A stretch of DNA of 29,021 nt, taken from positions 1-29,021 of the forward strand of contig JAKAPU010000015.1 in the NCBI GenBank assembly GCA_021806865.1. The letters run 5' to 3'. This document shows positions 16,194 through 24,115 of this stretch, in pieces. The stretch is from an archaeon (GTDB lineage Archaea > Thermoproteota > Nitrososphaeria > Nitrososphaerales > CADDZS01). How positions within the stretch are numbered: the first letter of the stretch is position 1; every line of letters begins with the position of its first letter. Position numbers and translations under genes: made by a program. Below the pieces are notes generated by a model. It worked only from the letters and a program-made list of their open reading frames with translations, was not told where the DNA came from and did no database searches.

Positions 16194-18272
16194 TCAGGAA
16201 ATCACCATGGCTATAAGAAGCAGAACTAGGATTATCATGATGTAGAGAATGTAGGTGTTGATCTTTCCAGTCTGCATCCTCCTCACTTTGTCCAGCGTCC
16301 AGACGCAAGCGCCAACTACCGGTAGGTATAGCCACTCTTCGAATAGGTCGCGCGTCGTAGATTTCACACTGAATGATTGGCGAAGATACTTGCCTGACGC
16401 CGGGTAGGTTTCTTTCTGGATTGTGTTCTGAGGCTTGAAGAACCACTTGAACACCGTGCGGATGGGCTGTGATAACGAAGTTGCGGTGTACTCCATGCGC
16501 TCAGTCAAACCGCCAAAGCCGCAATCCCATGTTTCGTATGCGGTTCTCCTAGGCTTTCCTCCAAGAGCCACAGAGAAGCCGTATGCTGCCACTGCAAAAG
16601 AGCACAACAACATCGCCGCCATTGGCATCGAAAGTATTGCAGAACTCTGAGAGTTGATATTTGCGAACATCCCTGTGGAAACACTTGTGAGCGGGCTCAC
16701 GATTCGAAGCGAAGAAGGAAAATTGAATGCAGAAGCAATTAGATTGAGTCCAAAGAAAGGTAAGAGTCCGAGCGCGGCGCAGCAGCACGCCAGAAGCGCC
16801 TTTCCCACCAGCATCGTGGTGGGCACTTCCTTTGCATACTCTGCGTCTTTACTCCTGCTCTTGGATAGGAATGAGATCCCGAACAGCTTGACAAACGTTG
16901 CTGCGGCAAGTCCCACGGTCAGAGCAAAGACAAGACCGCCAAACGCGATTCCGAGCTGCAGCGGTGCAGATGGAACCTGGTAGCTAGCGAGTAGTGCCTG
17001 CATCGTCAGCCACTCGCTGATGAATCCATTCAACGGTGGAAGTCCAGCTATCGAAATCGCTCCGATGAGGAAGAACAAGGCAGTCCAAGGCATTTTCTTG
17101 ATTAGTCCTCCCATGCGCTCGACGTTTCTCGTGTGGGTGCTGAACAAAACAGATCCGGCTCCCATGAATAACAAGCTCTTGAAGATGGCGTGGTTCAATG
17201 TGTGGTACATGCTGGCAGCAAGTGCAAGGAAAGAAAGAGAAACAAGATCGTAGGAGTAGAATATGACTGAGAGGCCTAGACCTGTTAGAATTATTCCAAT
17301 ATTCTCTATGCTATGAAAAGCAAGCGCACGTTTCATGTCGTGCTCAACAACTGCGTAGAGAACACCTACGATCGAAGATATTATTCCAGAAGATAGGATT
17401 ACGATTCCCCACCAGGCGAACCCTACTGCTGGTTGCAGTCCAGAGAAATCAAACACTATTCTGACCAAACCGTATATCGCGGTCTTTATCATAACGCCAG
17501 ACATTAGTGCTGAGACATTGCTCGGCGCCGCTGGATGAGCCCGAGGTAGCCAAGTGTGCAGTGGAACAATGCCTGCCTTTGTGCCAAACCCAATGAATCC
17601 AAGAACAAAGACAATCCCCTTCACATCGACAGGAATCGAGGAAGGAAGATGCCTGAATGAATCGAAGTTGAGGCTTCCAGTGTAGAAGTAGAGCGTAAGG
17701 AAAGATGCAAGAATGAAAGCCGTCCCTAGGTGCGTCATTATCAGGTATCTCATGCCAGACCTTATGGTTGATTCCTTCTCGTGTTCGTAGATCACTAGGA
17801 AGAAAGAGACGAGTGACATAAGCTCCCAGAAAACGAGAAAGGCAAATGCGTTGTTTGATAATACAACCAGTATCATTGATAGTATGAATATGTTGAAAAG
17901 AAAACCCATGGCGGAAAGGTTTCTCTTTCCGAGATATTCGCTTGTGTACCCTATCGAATAGATGGACGCTGCAGAGGAGATAAGTCCGATTATCAGGACG
18001 AAGAATGCTGCAGTGCCGTCTAGCAGGAAGTCAAAACCGCCTGCGATTGGAGTTGCATTCTGCATAATTGAGATTTGGAACGCACTGTTTTGCCCAAGGC
18101 TCGCACCCGGAGAAATCACAACGACGATAGCAAGAATCACCGCCAGTGCCGAGCCAACGAAAGAAGGGATGAACGAAGCGAATGGAGTGATTCTTGAATT
18201 CCTCGAGAACAGAGCGGCGAGTCCGCCTATGACATATGCTAGCAAGACAGCGAGCAGTAATCCTTCCAGCAT
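16194..18272 (-). CDS. Ehr complex antiporter-like membrane subunit (HyfB-like)
   Basis: At 692 residues this is the largest and first gene of the operon, and belongs to the proton-translocating NuoL/M/N-like family of HyfB type. Key ion-path residues are visible: the glutamate in LVFWELMSLVSFF (helix 5), the lysine in GFGTKAGIVPLHTWLPRAHP (helix 7) and a second lysine in SALMSGVMIKTAIYGLVR (helix 8). The C-terminal extension contains YETWDCGFGG, typical of HyfB, and a last membrane helix. The start is ATG at 18270-18272. The five following genes overlap or are 1-7 bases apart, so the whole set is probably one transcript. An A/T-rich stretch near 18356-18367 could be its TATA box. Confidence 0.94.
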   Translation of the reverse strand: MLEGLLLAVLLAYVIGGLAALFSRNSRITPFASFIPSFVGSALAVILAIVVVISPGASLGQNSAFQISIMQNATPIAGGFDFLLDGTAAFFVLIIGLISSAASIYSIGYTSEYLGKRNLSAMGFLFNIFILSMILVVLSNNAFAFLVFWELMSLVSFFLVIYEHEKESTIRSGMRYLIMTHLGTAFILASFLTLYFYTGSLNFDSFRHLPSSIPVDVKGIVFVLGFIGFGTKAGIVPLHTWLPRAHPAAPSNVSALMSGVMIKTAIYGLVRIVFDFSGLQPAVGFAWWGIVILSSGIISSIVGVLYAVVEHDMKRALAFHSIENIGIILTGLGLSVIFYSYDLVSLSFLALAASMYHTLNHAIFKSLLFMGAGSVLFSTHTRNVERMGGLIKKMPWTALFFLIGAISIAGLPPLNGFISEWLTMQALLASYQVPSAPLQLGIAFGGLVFALTVGLAAATFVKLFGISFLSKSRSKDAEYAKEVPTTMLVGKALLACCCAALGLLPFFGLNLIASAFNFPSSLRIVSPLTSVSTGMFANINSQSSAILSMPMAAMLLCSFAVAAYGFSVALGGKPRRTAYETWDCGFGGLTERMEYTATSLSQPIRTVFKWFFKPQNTIQKETYPASGKYLRQSFSVKSTTRDLFEEWLYLPVVGACVWTLDKVRRMQTGKINTYILYIMIILVLLLIAMVIS

Positions 18273-18795
18273 CTACAATCATCTTTTGAAAACAATCGTC
18301 GCTGGAATCAAGAGACAGAACACGCGAACTTTAGCGCCATCCTTACGAACAGCGCATTTAATTATTACGGGATTATCAGAAAATCAGAATATCGGACTTT
18401 GGAAGAATTGGTGCAAGCGAGACAAGTGGATTTCGTTTAGTTGTGAGGGGCTGCGTGGTTTCTTCCAATGGAAATGACTCATCGTCCAAGACTACCTTAG
18501 TGACCATCTTTGCCAGAGCTACCTTGGACATCTGAAGCCTGTCGCACCAAGAGCCCTCTAGATCATACAACCTGACATTGAAGCTTCAGTAGTGCGCGGA
18601 AAACGCTACGTGTACGGTCTGGAGCCGGAAGAAGATGCAACGAAGGAAGAACGAAAAGCTGTCTCATGATAAGAAGAGGATCGATAGTCTCCTGAGGAAG
18701 ACAACAGGATTGCCGCCGGGCAGTTGTCTTAGTATAATTCCAAATCTCTCATCAATCAAGAATATGATATGTAGTCCCAATTCGGGGATTCAGGT
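18273..18795. other. 523-base gap between the divergent Ehr operon and endonuclease V
   Basis: No convincing gene is seen. A 64-codon minus-strand frame with a TTG start (18376-18570) has no recognisable family. A plus-strand fragment near 18586-18669 reads VVRGKRYVYGLEPEEDATKE without a start and may be a decayed coding piece. The minus strand has TAATAATTAAAT at 18356-18367, a plausible TATA box for the operon about 85 bases upstream of its start. On the plus side an A/T-rich stretch precedes the endonuclease V start. Confidence 0.4.
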
Positions 18796-19443
18796 ATGGA
18801 AACTGCTCGTATAGATCCGGCAGAGGTCGACTTTTTCAAACAGATCCAGTCATTGATCAGTGCTGAAGCGGTGCGTGTGCCACATCACATCAGTAGCATT
18901 TGCGGAGTGGATGCAGCTTATTCCACTAAGGGGAACCGTGTAGTTGCAGCAGCTACACTTTTCGTCGATGGTCGGCTGGAGAAGACGAGTGTTTACTCTG
19001 GGAGGTTTACATTCCCATACGTCAGCGGTCTCTTTTACCTCCATGAAGGTCCCTTCGCCGTCGCAGCCGTAAGAAAAATCGAAAACATGCCGCAACTTGT
19101 CTGCTTCGACGCCCACGGGTTGGCGCATCCACGCTTCAAAGGGCTTGCGACAGTTTGTGGAATGGTGCTAGGCGTTCCAAGCATTGGCATCGCAAAGAGC
19201 GGACTGGTCGGGAAAGTCTCCGCATACAAGTCTGGATTACAAAAGATGGTATACAACGGCAGATGCGTGGGCTATGTGACCTCAGATGCAAAGAAGAGGT
19301 ACTGGAGTCCGGGGTACTCCGTATCTACAGCAGTACTCGAAAGAGTGATCTCTAAACACGGCGCGGTGTGTTTGAGTGCATTGGAAGAGGCGCACAGGTT
19401 GGCGAAGAAATCGATTTCGCAATACGACATAGGGAGTGAATGA
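18796..19443 (+). CDS. nfi: endonuclease V (deoxyinosine 3' endonuclease)
   Basis: A 215-residue DNA repair enzyme that nicks DNA near deoxyinosine arising from adenine deamination. The RNase H-like fold motifs are in order: CGVDAAYS with catalytic Asp39, the wedge FPYVSGLFYLHEGP with Glu84, CFDAHGLAHPRFKGLA with Asp105, and PSIGIAKSGLVGK with Lys134. The usual PYxPG wedge is PYVSG here. Length is normal for archaeal homologues. It begins with ATG at 18796 and is transcribed opposite to both respiratory operons, so its position between them probably carries no functional meaning. Endonuclease V homologues can also cut inosine in RNA; the sequence does not tell which matters here. Confidence 0.95.
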   Translation: METARIDPAEVDFFKQIQSLISAEAVRVPHHISSICGVDAAYSTKGNRVVAAATLFVDGRLEKTSVYSGRFTFPYVSGLFYLHEGPFAVAAVRKIENMPQLVCFDAHGLAHPRFKGLATVCGMVLGVPSIGIAKSGLVGKVSAYKSGLQKMVYNGRCVGYVTSDAKKRYWSPGYSVSTAVLERVISKHGAVCLSALEEAHRLAKKSISQYDIGSE

Positions 19444-19446
19444 GCT

Positions 19447-19584
19447 ATGTTGCAAAAAAGTTCTGCTATGGAGATGCTATTGCGGGAGGCCATCCTACAG
19501 CTGTGGCGGCAGGACTCTGCCCACACTAACCTCGGTCAGGAAGAGACCAAAGATGAAATTTCAGAGACGGCCGGTGTGACGTAG
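19447..19584 (+). CDS. possible 45-residue protein downstream of endonuclease V
   Basis: An ATG three bases after the endonuclease V stop opens a 45-codon frame ending in TAG. The purine-rich AGGGAG about 9-14 bases upstream could act as a ribosome site. The predicted peptide has one amphipathic helix (AMEMLLREAILQLWRQ) followed by an acidic, polar tail. I recognise no family. Close spacing and the possible ribosome site argue for a real gene; the short length and lack of a known family argue against. No other gene is seen between 19585 and 19815. Confidence 0.35.
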   Translation: MLQKSSAMEMLLREAILQLWRQDSAHTNLGQEETKDEISETAGVT

Positions 19585-19815
19585 TCAAGTCGCTTCGCAA
19601 GTCATTGGATTAAAGCTCGGCTCATTAATTTCTAGCTCTTCTATCTGCGAATCGCTTGGGTTCTTCCAATCTTTGCTGAGTAATCGTACTTTAACTGCGC
19701 TGAAGGTTCAAGCATATCGTAGCCAAGTAGGAATGGTTGTGCTTTGTATTTCAGGAATGCTTTGTCGCCCCCATTCTTTTGCTCTTCCCTCCTGCAGAAT
19801 TATTGCGAATATCAT

Positions 19816-21216
19816 TCACTTGCTCAAATTCCTTCCGAGCAGTTTGTTGAAGGCTATCGCTTGTTTGCAATTGTTGCAATACATAATCATTGAATCGCTA
19901 TTTCCAAGAAGAATTGAAACTCGCTTCAAGAATCTGGCGCTGCCCACCGGCTTGCCGCATCGTTCACAATTTATTATCTCATCTACATACACATTCTTGG
20001 AACGGAATTCGGTCATATGCCCTAAAGACGAGATTGTTATTGAATATTCTGGGCATATTCTCGCGCAGTAACCGCAGCCAGTGCAGCTCACAGTGTTAAA
20101 CTGTAATACACCGTTGATGACATTCAAACATCGATGAGGACACGACATGACGCAGGCTTCACACAGGGTACAAGTGTCAGACACGTTTAGTTCGGAAAGT
20201 CCTAGTTCGGTGACTACCGCGTCTTGCCTGCAAAGCGATTTCAGAGCTCTCACGTAGTTTTCCCAGACATCGTACATATGGCTAATGGATTCAGAACGGG
20301 CTCGTGACATTTCGTGAATGGACTTGATTGCTGGTCGATCCTTTTCTCCTTCAAGATAGTATACTATAGACGCATTTTCTCCGTAAGCATTGGAAATCTT
20401 CTTGACTGCCTCTTTTGCGTTGCTCCTTCCCGAGCAGGAGCCATCGGCACAAAAGACTATGACTGCTCCTAATCCAGAAGTCGCTGCAAGGGCGATGTGC
20501 TTTGTTCCTATCATACCGACATCTGCCACTTCCTCTACATGTAGCCATGGGATTGGTTCGACTTTCGAGGCATCGCATGTGAACAGCAGCGACTTTCTAA
20601 CAATTCCTGATTTCTGGAGACCATCAATCAATCCCAAGAACGCCCTTTCAGAGAACCTTGGCAATTGAATGGCGCCAACTGGACATACTGCTGAACAAAG
20701 ACCGCATCTATTGCATACTGATTCATTTACAGTGAGTGAATAAAGATCTGACTTTAGAGCATTTAGAGGACAGATCTGAACGCACTTTGTACAACCGTAC
20801 TTCGTCTCGCACTCATCTGCGAACACATAGGGCGCGTCTGAGTACGAAGTAAATCCTTTCTTTAGACCAGCAAATAAATCACGCCTTGAGATGTCCTTAC
20901 TCTGGCTTTTCACAAAACTTACAGGATTCGCGGATATGAGATCCGAACTTGTCATCTTTCCGAGTCTTGCGTTAATTTCATAGAGAATCTGGTTTAGGTT
21001 GAGGCGAGTAGTATTAATCCGATCCACCAGTGCGAATGGTTCCGAGGAGTGCGAGCTTTCTCTTTCTCCTACAAGGAGCAGCGCCTGCACTCCTTTTGGA
21101 ACATCCGTATCAGAGTCAATTACCAATACATCTTTAGGCCAGTTCTTTCTGATTTCCGAATCAATCGATTTTGAGAATCCATCATCGAGGCCAAGGAGCT
21201 CAACACAAACTCTCAA
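19816..21216 (-). CDS. polyferredoxin of a Sre-type operon (SreD-like), with MvhD-like middle and zinc ribbon
   Basis: A 466-residue soluble protein with four [4Fe-4S] motifs in two pairs. The first pair is C136-x5-C-x2-C-x3-CP and C168-x2-C-x2-C-x3-CP; the second is C349-x2-C-x2-C-x3-CP and C378-x2-C-x2-C-x3-CP. The pairs are separated by a domain (about 208-285) with SLLFTCDASK and AVIVFCADGSCSG that recalls the MvhD/HdrA-associated fold, though with fewer cysteines. Near the C-terminus CERC (417-420) and YCNNC (447-450) look like a zinc ribbon. Upstream of the first pair SRRDLFAG is also seen in maturation-type ferredoxins. The start is TTG, 6 bases after the TorD-like stop, with GTGAT just upstream. 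It matches the place of sreD in the Acidianus sulfur reductase operon; its role is unproven. Confidence 0.82.
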   Translation of the reverse strand: MRVCVELLGLDDGFSKSIDSEIRKNWPKDVLVIDSDTDVPKGVQALLLVGERESSHSSEPFALVDRINTTRLNLNQILYEINARLGKMTSSDLISANPVSFVKSQSKDISRRDLFAGLKKGFTSYSDAPYVFADECETKYGCTKCVQICPLNALKSDLYSLTVNESVCNRCGLCSAVCPVGAIQLPRFSERAFLGLIDGLQKSGIVRKSLLFTCDASKVEPIPWLHVEEVADVGMIGTKHIALAATSGLGAVIVFCADGSCSGRSNAKEAVKKISNAYGENASIVYYLEGEKDRPAIKSIHEMSRARSESISHMYDVWENYVRALKSLCRQDAVVTELGLSELNVSDTCTLCEACVMSCPHRCLNVINGVLQFNTVSCTGCGYCARICPEYSITISSLGHMTEFRSKNVYVDEIINCERCGKPVGSARFLKRVSILLGNSDSMIMYCNNCKQAIAFNKLLGRNLSK

Positions 21217-21222
21217 TTTGTA

Positions 21223-21858
21223 TCACGAGCTTTCTCTTGCTTCCAAAAATCTGACTTCTTCATCTATGAATTCCTTGAGAAGCTTTGCGCCTGATCTGTA
21301 TAGTGGAGAGGAGGAACTCGCCAACACAAGATTTGCGAATGTTTCTGCCCATGGACTCAAATGTGAGTGTACAAATCTTCTTTGTCGCTCCCTCCATACT
21401 TTAGCCTCATGATCATCAATGGCCTTCATTTCTTTTAGGCAAAGGTAATACATGAATTCGAGTTCGACAGTAATATGGTCTGGCAGATCTCTGAAGGATT
21501 TTGAGATATCAAGTCCACTTTCTTGGTACTGTTTCTTTACATCATTAGTCGATGGACCCAGAACAAGCCCAAGTTCAAACTCAGATCTGTCTTTTCTGTG
21601 TACTGATTCGTAAGGTGGACATTTCAGACATCCTGGTCCGACAAACAATCTGTTGTACTCATATTCTAGTTTAGCGAGTTCGAATGGTGTTTCTGTCGAC
21701 TTGGCATCTTGATTGAGTGATCCGTCAGAGTCAAGAAATACATCGAGTACGTTCAATAATGATTGTGACTCTTGCGTAGGGGGAAAGAAACACAAGGAAA
21801 GTGCTTTGTAATTCAAAGCACGAAAATTCACGGTATTGGGAACTTCCTGTTCCAGCAT
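21223..21858 (-). CDS. TorD/DmsD-family molybdoenzyme maturation chaperone (SreE-like)
   Basis: A 211-residue helical cytoplasmic protein. The TorD-family hallmark EYEYNRLFVGPGCLKCPPYE is at residues 66-85, followed by the second marker DLPDHITVELEFMYYLCL and a third, FVHSHLSPWAETFANLV. Such chaperones hold the molybdoenzyme precursor, guard its Tat signal and help cofactor insertion before export. That suits the Tat-signal catalytic subunit three genes upstream. It begins with ATG at 21856-21858, 20 bases after the NrfD-like stop, and is followed after 6 bases by the polyferredoxin. Length and motif spacing are ordinary. Confidence 0.92.
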   Translation of the reverse strand: MLEQEVPNTVNFRALNYKALSLCFFPPTQESQSLLNVLDVFLDSDGSLNQDAKSTETPFELAKLEYEYNRLFVGPGCLKCPPYESVHRKDRSEFELGLVLGPSTNDVKKQYQESGLDISKSFRDLPDHITVELEFMYYLCLKEMKAIDDHEAKVWRERQRRFVHSHLSPWAETFANLVLASSSSPLYRSGAKLLKEFIDEEVRFLEARESS

Positions 21859-21878
21859 TTGGAGACACCGAAAAGACG

Positions 21879-23234
21879 CTATTTAGAGTCCAACGACTTT
21901 GGAAGTTGTTTTGGTTGAGACTCCGTGGCTCTTGACATACTCGCGCCCCCTTGAGGCGATAAGGAAGTCTCTTGTCCGGAAATCGGAAGATAGTGGAGTC
22001 CCAACGCTATAAACAAGGCAGCACCGGCAATTAGAGCAAAAGCTATTGACCATTCAATCACTGAAGGAAAGTACATTCCTGCAAATTGAAATGAAGAGCC
22101 GGGGTTGGAGACTGCGACTCCAGTCGCCGCGTTGAACGAGCCGCTTGTTACTGTACCCAATGAGGTGCCTGGCGGATATTGAATGAGTGGATTGACGAAG
22201 CCAGGAATTATTAGCTCTAGTCTGTAGAAGAATACCTCCAACAGAACAAGGATGCCAGCTACGAGCTGTGCCAGCGAAGATGCTCTGAGTTTTGGATAAG
22301 CTACGAGTGCAAATGCGACTAGAGCGAGACACCACTGTGTCCATGCTAGCCACCAGAACGGGCCAAAGAACTCTGTAATTATTGGTGAGACTTCCACCGG
22401 CGATGCAGGCCAGATTGCCGTGATGTATTCGGACAATAAGAAGAACAAATCAACTAGGATTACTACACCCAGCAGCCTCGCAAGCCCAAAAAGGGCATCC
22501 TTATCCACCTTCACCGAACCGAACCTGTTTGATAGGACGGAGACCATGATTAGAAGACCCAAACCGGAGACTAGAGCAGAAGCCAAGAATATTGGCGCAA
22601 GAAGCGCAGTGTTCCACAACGGTCTTGAGATTTGAAGGCCGAAGATCCATGCTGTGATTGAGTGGGTGAGAACAGCTACGGGCAGTGCCACAAAGGCAAT
22701 CGTGCGCACAATTCGCTCTCTCGAGTTGTAAAGAATCTCGTTGCCTCTCTTTCTTGCGCCATCCGCGGACAGCATCAAGCCGAGCTCAACTAACGATATG
22801 ATTAGGTACGTGAAAATTATGGTGACGTCCCAAATCAAAGGTGAGTTAATTTGTGGATAGAGAAAGAGATTTAGGACTCTATCTGGTCTTCCCAAGTCAG
22901 GGAGTATTGAGAAAGCGGCTAGGGCAATCGCTACTGATGCCAAAAGGTTTGCCAGTTTCGATATTGGTTGCCATTGCTTGATCTTGAAGACAGCTGCTGC
23001 TGAAGAGACAATCAGACCTCCCGCGCTTACGCCGACAAACCAAGCGAATAGCGAGATGTAGATGCCCCAAGACACAACATCCCTCATGTTAGTGACTATG
23101 AGTCCATTTTGTAGCTGTATCGACCATGAGTAGACTCCAATTGCTATGATCGCAAGCAGTACAATGGTCAAAACATAGAATGACCTACTGCTTGTCTTCT
23201 TTGCGTCGGTATACTGTGATGATGTTTGAGTCAT
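21879..23234 (-). CDS. NrfD/PsrC-family quinone-interacting membrane anchor
   Basis: About 451 residues with nine to ten hydrophobic helices, ending in a polar tail. The family signature is present: VSWGIYISLFAWFVGVSAGG in an early helix, then SILPDLGRPDRVLNLFLYPQ and HSITAWIFGLQISRP. NrfD/PsrC proteins pass electrons between the membrane quinone pool and the Fe-S subunit. I place the start at ATG 23232-23234 because GGGTGA lies 8 bases upstream, a good Shine-Dalgarno site; a GTG start at 23244-23246 would add four residues but falls on that site. The gene begins about 15 bases after the Fe-S subunit stop. With the Fe-S and Mo subunits it makes a three-part respiratory complex. Confidence 0.93.
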   Translation of the reverse strand: MTQTSSQYTDAKKTSSRSFYVLTIVLLAIIAIGVYSWSIQLQNGLIVTNMRDVVSWGIYISLFAWFVGVSAGGLIVSSAAAVFKIKQWQPISKLANLLASVAIALAAFSILPDLGRPDRVLNLFLYPQINSPLIWDVTIIFTYLIISLVELGLMLSADGARKRGNEILYNSRERIVRTIAFVALPVAVLTHSITAWIFGLQISRPLWNTALLAPIFLASALVSGLGLLIMVSVLSNRFGSVKVDKDALFGLARLLGVVILVDLFFLLSEYITAIWPASPVEVSPIITEFFGPFWWLAWTQWCLALVAFALVAYPKLRASSLAQLVAGILVLLEVFFYRLELIIPGFVNPLIQYPPGTSLGTVTSGSFNAATGVAVSNPGSSFQFAGMYFPSVIEWSIAFALIAGAALFIALGLHYLPISGQETSLSPQGGASMSRATESQPKQLPKSLDSK

Positions 23235-23248
23235 CTCAAGGTTCACCC

Positions 23249-24097
23249 TTAGCTACTCCCGCTTTCTACAGCTGTTTTAGGGACTGGCGGAGGCACGATG
23301 ACACCTCCGCGTGCTGGCTTGAATCCAGGAACGTATCCCCCGACTTCCTCAGCTTGTTCCATTATCAGGGCGCCTGGAGAAAGCTCTGAAGGAGATTCAT
23401 TACTAGAACTTGGTACAAGATTCTTCTTTGTGTATGGTGGGACAAAATACACTTGCGGATTTGTGCCGAGCTCAGGAAGGAGTTGCTGGGCATTCCCATT
23501 TCTGATTACCTGAGATATCTTGCTTGATGAGTCATCGAGATCTCCAAATATCCTAGCACCTTGAGGACACACTTGCACGCAGAAAGGTTCGACACCGTTG
23601 TCAACTCGCTGCACGCAGAATGAGCACTTTTCTACGACTCCCCTTGGCCTCTCCGAAGTATACACAAGCCTTCGAGAGCTTGACGTAGGATCGTAATGAT
23701 CTGCCTGATATCCAGTGGCGAAATTCGGCATATGTTGTGGAGTGCCCCAGTTGAAAGTCCTCACTCCATACGGACACGCAGCCATGCAATACCTACATCC
23801 GATGCACCTGTTATAGTCAACAAGCACCAGACCATCCGACTCTCTCTTGTACGTCGCGGCTACAGGACACACTTTGACACAAGGAGCATTCTCGCAGTGT
23901 TGACACGCTAGTGGAAGGTAGTGCATCTGAACGTTTGGAAAGTCTCCTGTGGGCTGATCGATGTAGTTTCCACCGACGGTGAGGACCCTGTTCCACCAAA
24001 TTCCTATTGGCTCGTTGTTCTCGACTTTGCAACCTACCGCGCAGGTATCGCAGCCTACGCATCTGCTTAGATCGATTACCATTCCATATCTTGTCAA
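23249..24097 (-). CDS. four-cluster [4Fe-4S] electron-transfer subunit (DmsB/PsrB/SreB-like)
   Basis: A 282-residue iron-sulfur protein without a signal peptide. Four complete clusters are visible: C13-x2-C-x2-C-x3-C, C65-x2-C-x4-C-x3-CP, C98-x2-C-x2-C-x3-CP and C158-x2-C-x11-C-x3-CP. The order and the phrases RYGMVIDLSRCVGC and VEKCSFC are those of DmsB/PsrB, which wire the molybdenum subunit to the membrane anchor. Lacking its own signal, it is probably carried across the membrane with the Tat-bearing catalytic subunit. The start is TTG at 24095-24097, with GGTGAT 6-8 bases ahead; an ATG five codons later is the alternative. A C-terminal tail of about 60 residues rich in proline and serine is longer than usual. 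Confidence 0.94.
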   Translation of the reverse strand: MTRYGMVIDLSRCVGCDTCAVGCKVENNEPIGIWWNRVLTVGGNYIDQPTGDFPNVQMHYLPLACQHCENAPCVKVCPVAATYKRESDGLVLVDYNRCIGCRYCMAACPYGVRTFNWGTPQHMPNFATGYQADHYDPTSSSRRLVYTSERPRGVVEKCSFCVQRVDNGVEPFCVQVCPQGARIFGDLDDSSSKISQVIRNGNAQQLLPELGTNPQVYFVPPYTKKNLVPSSSNESPSELSPGALIMEQAEEVGGYVPGFKPARGGVIVPPPVPKTAVESGSS

Positions 24098-24115
24098 CTC
24101 ATATCACCACAAGAT

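Noticed and set aside
10377..18272. Annotation as a working NiFe hydrogenase or formate hydrogenlyase.
   Set aside because: All four nickel-binding cysteines of the large subunit are replaced and no maturation tail exists.
10377..18272. Annotation as respiratory complex I or Fpo.
   Set aside because: The large subunit is a NuoC fusion with hydrogenase-type wording, subunits follow hyf order, and no NuoJ/K pair, NuoE/F/G or FpoF-like genes are present.
17962..18477. 171-codon plus-strand open frame.
   Set aside because: It is antisense to the start of the well-supported HyfB-like gene and has no recognisable domain.
18376..18570. 64-codon minus-strand frame upstream of the Ehr operon.
   Set aside because: No family, weak TTG start and no ribosome site; noted only within the gap entry.
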